Position numbers and translations under genes: made by a program | Part shown: one piece after another, positions 1 through 5,280 of the stretch | Layout: each line of letters begins with the position of its first letter | Position numbering within the stretch: position 1 is the first letter of the stretch | Source of the DNA: an uncultured Eubacteriales bacterium | Lineage (GTDB): Bacteria > Bacillota_A > Clostridia > Oscillospirales > Oscillospiraceae | Assembly (NCBI GenBank): GCA_949742895.1 | Contig: CATJRT010000065.1 | Location: 1 to 5,280 of the forward strand | Direction: 5' to 3' | Length of the DNA stretch: 5,280 nt | The notes under the pieces: model-generated | Told to the model about the DNA's origin: nothing | The model's database searches: none | What the model saw: only the letters and a program-made list of their open reading frames with translations

Positions 1-177
1 CAGCAGGGTGTTCTTCAGCTCCTCCGGGGTGCGGCAGAGCGTTGCGCCCTCCCAATTTTGGGTCTTGTCGTCCCATTCCATCACGGTGTGCCCATGGGAA
101 GACACAAGGACTTCATACCTGGTATCCTCAGATAAATAGTCGCTAAAAACAGATAATACCTTTTCAAAAGTCAACAT
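1..177 (-). CDS. Small protein of unknown function, N-terminal 59 residues (partial)
   Basis: The frame opens with ATG at 175-177 and stays open for 59 codons to the window edge, so the C-terminus is missing. A strong AGGAGGGG Shine-Dalgarno at 183-190, five bases before the ATG, fixes the start. The product begins MLTFEKVLSVFSDYL and contains HGHTVMEWD followed by TPEELKNTLL. It is acidic, with no signal peptide or membrane segment, and reads as a small alpha/beta cytosolic protein. From memory it resembles uncharacterised small proteins common in gut Clostridia, often of about 90-100 residues, with an N-terminal 'F..VL.VF.DYL' and a central 'HG.TVM.W'. I cannot name a family or function. 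It lies 109 bp after the phosphorylase gene on the same strand, with no convincing terminator between, so it may be read from the same transcript or from its own promoter. The coding call is fairly sure; the function is unknown. Confidence 0.75.
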   Translation of the reverse strand, partial: MLTFEKVLSVFSDYLSEDTRYEVLVSSHGHTVMEWDDKTQNWEGATLCRTPEELKNTLL

Positions 178-182
178 TTTTG

Positions 183-190
183 CCCCTCCT
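183..190 (-). promoter_or_regulatory. Shine-Dalgarno site of the small unknown gene
   Basis: AGGAGGGG on the minus strand lies five bases before the ATG at 175-177. It is a near-perfect match to the anti-Shine-Dalgarno. It is the main reason to accept a gene that runs off the window and has no recognised family. Confidence 0.7.
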
Positions 191-286
191 TATGCTGTTT
201 TGGATAGCTTATCACAGCGCCGGGAGAATATCCATCACTTTTCCCAGACAGCGGCAGGCAAAAACAGCTTGCTGACGATTCGTGAT

Positions 287-2623
287 TCAAATCATTTGAG
301 GTACATCTTTCTTTATGACGATCGATTCCTTCTCAAAGGTGTGATCCTCGCCCCAGACTTCCAACGAAATCGGTTCGTTCCCGGTATGATTCACGATCTC
401 CACCATCCCCGGCGTCACCGTCACCGCCAGCCTCTGCCCCTTCCACAGCAGGGTGTAACTCAGCTTTTTCCACGCTTTCGGCAGATTGGGGCTGATCCTC
501 AGCTTGCCGCCCAGCATCCTCAGCCCGCCGAAGCCCTGTACCACGCACTGCCACAGCCCGCCGTAGCTGGCGGCGTGGATGCCCGCGTCGGAGGAGTGGG
601 GATCGGCGTTGTCCAGGTCGATGAGGCAGGCTTTCCGGAACATCTCATAGCCCAACTCCGGGTCGCCGATGTCGGAGGCCAGCACGGAGTGGGTGGACAG
701 GGACAGGCTGGAGTCGTGTAGGCAGCGGGGTTCGTAGTAGTCCCAGCTGGCCAGCTTCACCTGATGGGGGAACAGCTCCTCCAGCAGCAGGAACAGCACC
801 ATCACATCCGCCTGCTTGGACACCTGGATCTTGGTGATCTGCTCCTGGTTGTAGTCCTTGTAGATGCCGCCCACGTGGGCCTGCTGCTTGTACTTGCTCA
901 GGTCGATGTCCCGGAGGGTCAGGTAGGTGCTGTCCTGGGGCAGCACGCCGTTTTCGTTGGGCTGGGTGAGGAAGATGTTGTCCACCTGCTCTGCCCATTT
1001 GCTTTGGAGTGCCGCCAGCCCCAGCTTTTCGTCCAGTCGGGCGTACAGCTCCGGCTTCTCCTCCTGGAGCATTTTGCTGTACTCAATGGCCTTTCCGATG
1101 CTCCACCACACCAGATAGTTGGTGAAGGCGTTGTCGTCTACGTGCTCTTTGTACTCGTCCGGCCCCACCACGTCGTTGATGTGCAGTTTGCCGTCCTCAC
1201 CCGGCTCCAGACGGCTGGCCCAGAATTTGGCGCAGTCCAGCATCAGCTCGTAGCCGTGTTTGTCCATGAACTCCTGGTCGCCGGTGCATTGGTAGTACTG
1301 CCACACCCCGTAGGCCACGTCAGCGGTGATGTGGATCTCGATGAAGCCGCTCCAAACTTTGATGAGCTGGCCCGTCACGATGTCGGTGCCCATGTACTCA
1401 GGCGTCACCTCGCCGTCGTCCAGCCACGCGCTCTCCCAGGGGAACTGTGCCCCCTCGCAGCCGTTGTGCGCTGCCTTGGCGTGGGCTCCAGGCAGGGACA
1501 GGTAGCGGTACTCCTCCAAACTCCGGGCCACCTCGGGCATATTGAAGATGAAGTAGGGCAGGAGGAAAATCTCTGTGTCCCAGAAGGTGTGGCCCTTATA
1601 GCCCTCCCCGGACAGGCCCTTGGCCCCGATGTTCATCCGATTGTCATGGGCGGGGGTCATGAGCTGCATATGGTACTGGGCGAAGCGGATGGCCAGCTGG
1701 TCGAAGTCCGGGCCGTCGATGGTGATGGGCGTCCGCATCCACACCTTGTCGAGCCAACAGGCGGCGGACTCCGCCAGCAGAGCGTCAAAGCCCTCCTTCT
1801 CGTCCGCTTTGAGCTGTTCCAGGGCGTGGGCCTGGAGCCGCTCCTTGGTGTACCCGGTCAGCTCCTTGTCCCGACTGGTGAACACATTGGAGAATTTCTC
1901 CAGCACCACCGTCTGGCCTGCCTTTACCTCCAGGGAGAACTTGGAGAACATCCTCCGGCGCAGGATGTTGATATCGCTTTTGGGTTGGATTTCCGTTCCA
2001 TCCACATAGAAGCGGTGGGTGGCGTCCAGCACGAAGGTGATGCCGGACTGGATGGTTCTCGGGGTGTATTGCAGGTGTTTCTTGTCGTAAAACCGTGTCT
2101 CCCCCTCGGTGAAGTGCTGGGAACCGTCGCAGGTGGTCCGCCCGTCGATGCCGGACTGGATCGTGAGGACGGCGTCCTGGTCTGGGATGATGGTCACCCG
2201 GGCAGCGATAGTGTGCAGCCGCTTCAGAGACACCATGCGCTCAAATTTCAAGGTAAATTTTTCTCCCTTTGGAGAGGTCCACTCCACCTCCCGGGTGAGC
2301 AGGCCGTTCTGGAGGTTCAGGGTGCGGTGGTAGCTGCGGATGGTGCCTTGGGTCAGGTTGAAGCGTTCTCCGTTCAAAGTGATCTCAATGTTGGTCACGT
2401 CGGCGGCATTGGGCAGTTCGGTGACCTCCTCCTCCGAGAAACGGTCGAAGGTGCCCGCCACCAGCAGGTCCCGGGTCTCCCCTCGGTACTGCTCCTCGGT
2501 GGCGGAGCGCAGGCCCAGGTATCCATTCCCCAGGCAGAAGTTGGCCTCCACCTTCCCCAAGGCGGTGGGGTCAAACCTGGTCTCGATGATCTTCCACTCG
2601 TTGGCTTTGCTAAAATCCAGCAT
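287..2623 (-). CDS. Glycoside hydrolase family 65 disaccharide phosphorylase (alpha-glucoside + Pi to beta-glucose-1-phosphate)
   Basis: This 778-residue protein has the full usual length of GH65 (about 750-790). It has an N-terminal beta-sandwich (about 1-270), a linker, an (alpha/alpha)6 barrel (about 300-700) and a small C-terminal beta domain. Visible motifs are GHTFWDTE at 344-351 (glucose subsite), VVGPDEY at 485-491 with Glu490 as the expected general acid, KQADV at 603-607, and HDSSLS at 636-641, the region that holds phosphate in this family. It is an inverting cytosolic enzyme with no signal peptide. Acceptor specificity is set by a barrel loop that here reads FPWESAW then DGEVTP (394-408). 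This resembles, from memory, kojibiose, trehalose and nigerose phosphorylases more than the Lactobacillus maltose phosphorylase loop, so the substrate is left open. The neighbouring glucokinase and beta-phosphoglucomutase use exactly the two expected products. A maltose-6'-phosphate phosphorylase is less likely because free glucose appears to be a product. AGAGGGGG (2631-2638) precedes the ATG and overlaps the glucokinase stop, 13 bp away. The stop is TGA. Confidence 0.95.
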   Translation of the reverse strand: MLDFSKANEWKIIETRFDPTALGKVEANFCLGNGYLGLRSATEEQYRGETRDLLVAGTFDRFSEEEVTELPNAADVTNIEITLNGERFNLTQGTIRSYHRTLNLQNGLLTREVEWTSPKGEKFTLKFERMVSLKRLHTIAARVTIIPDQDAVLTIQSGIDGRTTCDGSQHFTEGETRFYDKKHLQYTPRTIQSGITFVLDATHRFYVDGTEIQPKSDINILRRRMFSKFSLEVKAGQTVVLEKFSNVFTSRDKELTGYTKERLQAHALEQLKADEKEGFDALLAESAACWLDKVWMRTPITIDGPDFDQLAIRFAQYHMQLMTPAHDNRMNIGAKGLSGEGYKGHTFWDTEIFLLPYFIFNMPEVARSLEEYRYLSLPGAHAKAAHNGCEGAQFPWESAWLDDGEVTPEYMGTDIVTGQLIKVWSGFIEIHITADVAYGVWQYYQCTGDQEFMDKHGYELMLDCAKFWASRLEPGEDGKLHINDVVGPDEYKEHVDDNAFTNYLVWWSIGKAIEYSKMLQEEKPELYARLDEKLGLAALQSKWAEQVDNIFLTQPNENGVLPQDSTYLTLRDIDLSKYKQQAHVGGIYKDYNQEQITKIQVSKQADVMVLFLLLEELFPHQVKLASWDYYEPRCLHDSSLSLSTHSVLASDIGDPELGYEMFRKACLIDLDNADPHSSDAGIHAASYGGLWQCVVQGFGGLRMLGGKLRISPNLPKAWKKLSYTLLWKGQRLAVTVTPGMVEIVNHTGNEPISLEVWGEDHTFEKESIVIKKDVPQMI

Positions 2624-2636
2624 AGTGCTTCCCCCT

Positions 2637-3587
2637 CTATAAAATCATTTTTGCGCAGCCGTAGATACCTGCGTCGTTGCCCAGTTTTGCCAGAACGAAG
2701 GGCGTGTTCTGGAAAACGTGAAAGGCGTATTTCCGATAGTAAAATTCGATCTTGTCCAGTAGGACTTCCCCGGCGTTGGACAGCCCGCCGCCGATGACGA
2801 ATACCTCCGGGTCTGCCGTCCCCGCTGCCGCGGTCAGCGCCCAGCCCAGGCGTCGTCCCAGCCCGTCCAGCAGGTCCAGGGCCAGGGTGTCGCCCTGCCT
2901 CGCCGCGTCACACACGTCCTTGGCAGTCAGATCTGGGCGGACTTTCAGGGCAGAAACGGCGTCCAAATTCTCCGCCAGCGCCTTTTTCGCTTGCCGCAGC
3001 AGTCCCGTGGCGGAGCAGTATTGCTCCAGACACCCGTGCCCGCCGCACTTGCAGCGCTCCGTCTCGCCGGGTTCCACGCAGAAATGGCCGATTTCCCCGG
3101 CCCCGCCGTTGACGCCATTGATGATCCGGTCGTTGACCACCAGACCGCCGCCGATGCCGGTGCCGGTGCCCAGCGTCACCAGAAAGGCGCTGTGATGTCC
3201 CTGGGCTCCACCCTTCCATAGTTCGCCCAGGGTGGCGGCGTTCACGTCGTTGGACACCCGGGCTTTCCGCAAACCGGGCTCCAGCCGGAGCAGTTCCTCC
3301 GCTACATGGAACACGTCCCAGCCCAGGTTGACGCAGCCCAGCACGGTGCCATTGTCCCCCACCGGGCCGGGTACGCCCATGCCGATGCCCTCAACATCGT
3401 CCCAGCAGATACCCTTGGTCTCCATTTTGGCTCGAACGGTATCCAGCACGTCCGGCAGCACAAAACTTCCATTTCCCTGTGTTCTGGTGGAAATCTGCCA
3501 CTTTTCCAGCAAGGTCCCGTCCGTCTGGAACAGCCCCAGTTTGATGGCTGTCCCGCCGATGTCCACACCAAATGCGTAAGGTCTCAT
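2637..3587 (-). CDS. glcK: ROK-family glucokinase
   Basis: This 316-residue cytosolic sugar kinase phosphorylates glucose to glucose-6-phosphate with ATP. The N-terminal phosphate-binding motif DIGGTAIKLG is at 9-18. VSNDVNAA (111-118) carries Asp114, the expected catalytic base. TLGTGTGIGGG (138-148) is the second ATP loop. GGAGEIGH (161-168) and CLEQY (186-190) supply Glu165, His168 and Glu188 for sugar binding. The ROK zinc site is complete: His168 with Cys179, Cys181 and Cys186 in CKCGGHGC. VIGGG at 264-268 is the C-terminal adenosine-side motif. Length is typical. There is no N-terminal helix-turn-helix, so it is a kinase and not a NagC/XylR-type repressor. GGAGG at 3597-3601, nine bases upstream, supports the ATG at 3585-3587. 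A strong hairpin (3610-3638) sits just upstream of that site. In context it would salvage the glucose released by the GH65 phosphorylase. Other hexoses remain possible substrates, as ROK kinases vary. The stop is TAG. Confidence 0.92.
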   Translation of the reverse strand: MRPYAFGVDIGGTAIKLGLFQTDGTLLEKWQISTRTQGNGSFVLPDVLDTVRAKMETKGICWDDVEGIGMGVPGPVGDNGTVLGCVNLGWDVFHVAEELLRLEPGLRKARVSNDVNAATLGELWKGGAQGHHSAFLVTLGTGTGIGGGLVVNDRIINGVNGGAGEIGHFCVEPGETERCKCGGHGCLEQYCSATGLLRQAKKALAENLDAVSALKVRPDLTAKDVCDAARQGDTLALDLLDGLGRRLGWALTAAAGTADPEVFVIGGGLSNAGEVLLDKIEFYYRKYAFHVFQNTPFVLAKLGNDAGIYGCAKMIL

Positions 3588-3609
3588 AACTTTTCGCCTC
3601 CAAACAGCG

Positions 3610-3638
3610 GGGCCGCCGGGGCAGCGCCCCAGCGGCCC
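3610..3638 (-). repeat. GC-rich intergenic hairpin upstream of glucokinase
   Basis: Arms 3610-3622 and 3626-3638 pair over 13 bases, twelve Watson-Crick and one U-G on the minus-strand transcript, with a three-base loop. It lies in the 82-bp gap between the beta-phosphoglucomutase stop and the glucokinase start, only eight bases before the glucokinase Shine-Dalgarno. No run of U follows on either strand, so it is not a standard intrinsic terminator. It could protect or set processing of the downstream mRNA, act as a weak attenuator, or belong to a dispersed intergenic repeat; the sequence alone does not decide. Confidence 0.8.
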
Positions 3639-3669
3639 GTTTGAGCGCAGATTTGGTCCCCCTTGCCAA

Positions 3670-4317
3670 TCAGGGCAGGATGTTCAGCAGGTCGGAGAAG
3701 GACTTGAGGTCGTAGTCCTCCAGCCCGCAGCCCTTGGCGTCGCCGAACAGGGCCAGCGCCGTCATGCCGCCCGCCTTGGCCGCCTCGATGCCCGCTTTGG
3801 CGTCCTCCACCACGGCGCAGTCCGCCGGGTCGATGCCGATTTTCTGGGCCGAGATCAGGAACACCTCCGGGTCGGGCTTGGAGCGGGTGATGTCGGTGCC
3901 GTCGGCGATGGCGTCGAAGAAGTCACCCAGGCCGATCTGGCCCAGGATGAACTTGGTGTTCTTGCTGGAGGAACCGATGGACAGCTTGTAGCTGCGGCGG
4001 CGCAGCTACACCAGGGTGTTCTTCACCTCGCCGGTGAGGTCGGCGGGGCTCATGTTCTTCAGCAGTTCCTGATATGTATCGTTTTTCTCGGTGGCGAAGG
4101 CTTCCTTCTCCTCCTGGGTGTACTCCTTCTCAGACCGTTCCAGGATGATGTCCAGGCTGGCCATCCGGCTGACACCCCGCAGGCGGTCGTTGATCTTCTC
4201 GTCGAAGTAGATGCCCAGACGGTCCGCCAGAGCCTTCCACGCCTGGTAGTGGAAGCGGTCCGTAAAGCAGATGACCCCGTCCAGATCAAAAATAACCGCT
4301 TTTTTCTCCAGTTTCAT
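3670..4317 (-). pseudogene. pgmB: Beta-phosphoglucomutase interrupted by one in-frame TAG (codon 104)
   Basis: Beta-phosphoglucomutase is a HAD-superfamily enzyme that converts beta-glucose-1-phosphate to glucose-6-phosphate. The frame from ATG 4315-4317 to TGA 3670-3672 spans 215 codons, the normal length, but codon 104 is TAG (4006-4008). Before it are DLDGV (11-15) with nucleophile Asp11 and acid/base Asp13, FHYQAW (22-27), and the cap motif GVSRMASL (48-55) with Arg51. After it, in the same frame, are GSSSKN (115-120, motif II serine), SKPDPEVF (146-153, motif III lysine 147), and VVEDAKAGI (169-177, metal-binding Glu171 and Asp172). No frameshift or missing motif is seen. In Lactococcus lactis PgmB the TAG site aligns, from memory, with a variable acidic residue, so GAG to TAG is a one-base change. 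The 103-residue product would hold only the cap and the first core strand. No start with a good ribosome site follows the TAG. GGGGAGGATC supports the true start, 14 bp after gtrA. It may be a recent pseudogene, a strain polymorphism or a sequence error. Confidence 0.88.
3987..4010 (-). repeat. Perfect 10-bp inverted repeat containing the pgmB stop codon
   Basis: Arms 3987-3996 and 4001-4010 are exact reverse complements around a four-base loop. The repeat lies inside the beta-phosphoglucomutase frame, covering codons 103 to 111. The premature TAG (4006-4008) is in one arm. The Ser109 codon AGC (3991-3993), where the family mostly has Gly, is in the other. Confidence 0.9.
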
Positions 4318-4331
4318 GATGATCCTCCCCT

Positions 4332-4832
4332 TTATTTATTGTCGGGCATGACCCAGAACTTCATGGTGGGATAGCTGATGATAACCTGCATCAGAATGTT
4401 CACGATGTTGGCCAGTGTGGGGGCCACACCGGCGGGCACTCCGATGTTGATGAACAGCGCCTGGCTGTAGGCGGGCAGGGCGGCGGACAGGATGACCAGC
4501 ACCACCGCCAGGATGATGAACTTAGGCACCGCTTTGCCGAAATCGGCGTTGGACTTGAATACCAGGTTCTTCTGAACGAAAAAGTTTACCGTCTGGGCCG
4601 CCGCCGTAGCTACTAGAAAGCTGAGAAATCCGCACAGCATCAGGCTTTCGGCGGTAGTATAATTGAAAATGAAAAACTGGAAGGGTTGCTCCTTAAAGGC
4701 GGTGAACAGGAGCGTAGTGCCCAACCACATCACCACGAAATTGGCAATGGTGGCTACGTTGGACAGAATGTTGAATTTGATGAACTCCCACAGGGTGGGG
4801 TGCTCGTCGATCCATTTTTTGATGCCGCCCAT
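4332..4832 (-). CDS. GtrA-family membrane protein
   Basis: This 166-residue integral membrane protein has four predicted hydrophobic helices, at about 17-45, 62-83, 103-122 and 135-157. It shows GtrA-family features: LWEFIKFNILSNVATIANF (14-32) at the start of helix 1, and NFFVQKNLVFKS (83-94) after helix 2, matching the family's 'N-F..-.-..-W/L-V-F' signature. Known GtrA members are thought to help flip undecaprenyl-phosphate-linked glucose or other polyprenyl sugars across the membrane, or to act with cell-surface glycosyltransferases. No glycosyltransferase lies beside it in the window, so that role is not supported by context. It sits 12 bp after the GH3 stop and 14 bp before pgmB. GGGAGG (4840-4845) overlaps the GH3 stop codon and fixes the ATG at 4830-4832. 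The stop is TAA. The family call is confident; whether it moves a sugar, a lipid-linked sugar or something else is open. Confidence 0.87.
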   Translation of the reverse strand: MGGIKKWIDEHPTLWEFIKFNILSNVATIANFVVMWLGTTLLFTAFKEQPFQFFIFNYTTAESLMLCGFLSFLVATAAAQTVNFFVQKNLVFKSNADFGKAVPKFIILAVVLVILSAALPAYSQALFINIGVPAGVAPTLANIVNILMQVIISYPTMKFWVMPDNK

Positions 4833-4844
4833 GTCAATTCCTCC

Positions 4845-5280
4845 CTATTTCTCTTTGTTTTGGTATTTATCCTCTTTGTACTCCAGCATATAGTCCAGCT
4901 TATAGTTAGGCGAATTGGCCGCCTTGCGCTTCTTGCCGGAGCGGAAGAAGCCGCCGATCACCCGGCCCAGGCCCTTGAAGAAGTGGTCGTTGCAGATGGT
5001 CAGGATGCCCTCCGCCATTTCCATGGTACACATACCTCCGGCCATCTTGGCGATGCCCCGGAAGGGCATATTGTAGATAAAAGTGATGTTCAGATCCGGT
5101 TCGCCCTTCTCGATGCTCTTGTTCAGCATATTGGTCATGCGGCGGTACACGAACCGGGCCAGCCCGCTCTTGGCGTAGTACAGCTGGCAGATGGCGTCGT
5201 TCATGTCCAGCGTGCCGCTCCAGTGCCCGTCGGGGATGGGCCGGCCCAGCAGGGTTTCAAACTCGGCGTCGGAAATGTTC
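4845..5280 (-). CDS. Glycoside hydrolase family 3 protein (beta-glucosidase type), C-terminal 144 residues (partial)
   Basis: The frame is open from the window edge to TAG at 4845-4847, so only the C-terminus is present; the Met at 5202-5204 is internal, because the open frame and conserved sequence continue upstream of it. The first residues, ISDAEFETLLGRPIP, and the following NDAICQLYYAKSG and FIYNMPFRGIAKMAGG match, from memory, the extra C-terminal region after the fibronectin type III-like domain in clostridial GH3 beta-glucosidases. The catalytic domains lie outside the window. No membrane anchor is clear, but the last 35 residues are rich in Lys and Arg (SGKKRKAANS, then a charged tail ending NKEK). 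GH3 enzymes release terminal beta-linked sugars, most often glucose, which would feed the glucokinase. It is the most upstream gene seen and overlaps the ribosome site of gtrA. The exact substrate cannot be judged from this part. Confidence 0.8.
   Translation of the reverse strand, partial: NISDAEFETLLGRPIPDGHWSGTLDMNDAICQLYYAKSGLARFVYRRMTNMLNKSIEKGEPDLNITFIYNMPFRGIAKMAGGMCTMEMAEGILTICNDHFFKGLGRVIGGFFRSGKKRKAANSPNYKLDYMLEYKEDKYQNKEK

Noticed and set aside
208..216. Possible extended -10 promoter (TGT GATAAG on the minus strand) for the small gene
   Set aside because: Only four of six -10 bases match and no acceptable -35 lies at the right spacing; not enough to annotate.
264..286. Possible terminator after GH65 (short CAG/CTG stem followed by five T on the minus strand)
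   Set aside because: The stem is only three or four base pairs, too weak for an intrinsic terminator.
200..721. Plus-strand open frame of 173 codons
   Set aside because: It is antisense to the GH65 C-terminus, has no ribosome site, and shows His/Pro/Gln-rich shadow composition.
764..2797. Very long plus-strand open frame (677 codons) opposite GH65 and the end of glucokinase
   Set aside because: It is antisense to two genes with clear motifs, runs across their junction, has no recognisable domain, and is low-complexity Val/Leu/Gly/His-rich as expected of a mirror frame in GC-rich codons.
3391..3669. Minus-strand frame of 92 codons overlapping the glucokinase start
   Set aside because: It lies out of frame over the confident glucokinase N-terminus, has no family resemblance and has no good ribosome site.
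3670..3864. Separate small gene for the C-terminal part of beta-phosphoglucomutase starting at GTG
   Set aside because: The GTG is an internal valine codon of the family motif SKPDPEVF, with no suitable ribosome site before it. It is the tail of the interrupted gene.
4006..4008. TAG read as a sense codon (reassigned code or pyrrolysine)
   Set aside because: TAG serves as the normal final stop of both the glucokinase and GH3 genes in this window, and the site in pgmB aligns with a variable surface position, not a special catalytic residue.

Overview
The window is a stretch of moderately high-GC DNA in which every supportable gene lies on the minus strand. Protein style points to a gut-type Clostridia member (Oscillospirales or a relative). 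The signs are a clostridial GH3 C-terminus, a beta-phosphoglucomutase with the DLDGVICFTD opening, a small protein of a type I associate with that group, and G-rich Shine-Dalgarno sites before each start that can be seen. This placement rests on sequence style, not on a marker gene.

In transcription order (right to left) the layout is: the C-terminal 144 residues of a glycoside hydrolase family 3 protein (4845-5280, cut by the window edge); a four-helix GtrA-family membrane protein (4332-4832); a beta-phosphoglucomutase reading frame broken by one in-frame TAG (3670-4317); an 82-bp spacer with a strong GC-rich hairpin (3610-3638); a ROK-family glucokinase (2637-3587); a GH65 inverting disaccharide phosphorylase (287-2623); a 109-bp spacer; and the first 59 codons of a small protein of unknown function (1-177, cut by the window edge). 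Gaps of 12-14 bp with a Shine-Dalgarno in the gap argue for one operon from GH3 to GtrA to pgmB, and from glucokinase to GH65.

The three core genes make a textbook route. The GH65 enzyme splits an alpha-glucoside with phosphate into beta-glucose-1-phosphate and an acceptor sugar, usually glucose. Beta-phosphoglucomutase turns beta-glucose-1-phosphate into glucose-6-phosphate. The ROK kinase phosphorylates the released glucose. GH3 could supply further glucose from beta-glucosides. The role of GtrA is not explained by this pathway.

The most notable observation is that the middle enzyme of the route, beta-phosphoglucomutase, carries a single TAG at codon 104, while all catalytic motifs before and after it remain intact and in frame. 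That TAG lies inside a perfect 10-bp inverted repeat with a 4-nt loop (3987-4010), and a second unusual codon (Ser where the family mostly has Gly) lies in the opposite arm. Both apparent changes make the palindrome more perfect, which suggests a template-switch mutation, or a sequencing or assembly artefact at a hairpin. TAG is used as an ordinary stop elsewhere in the window, so codon reassignment is unlikely. I see no RNA genes, mobile elements, CRISPR arrays or wholly new system here.
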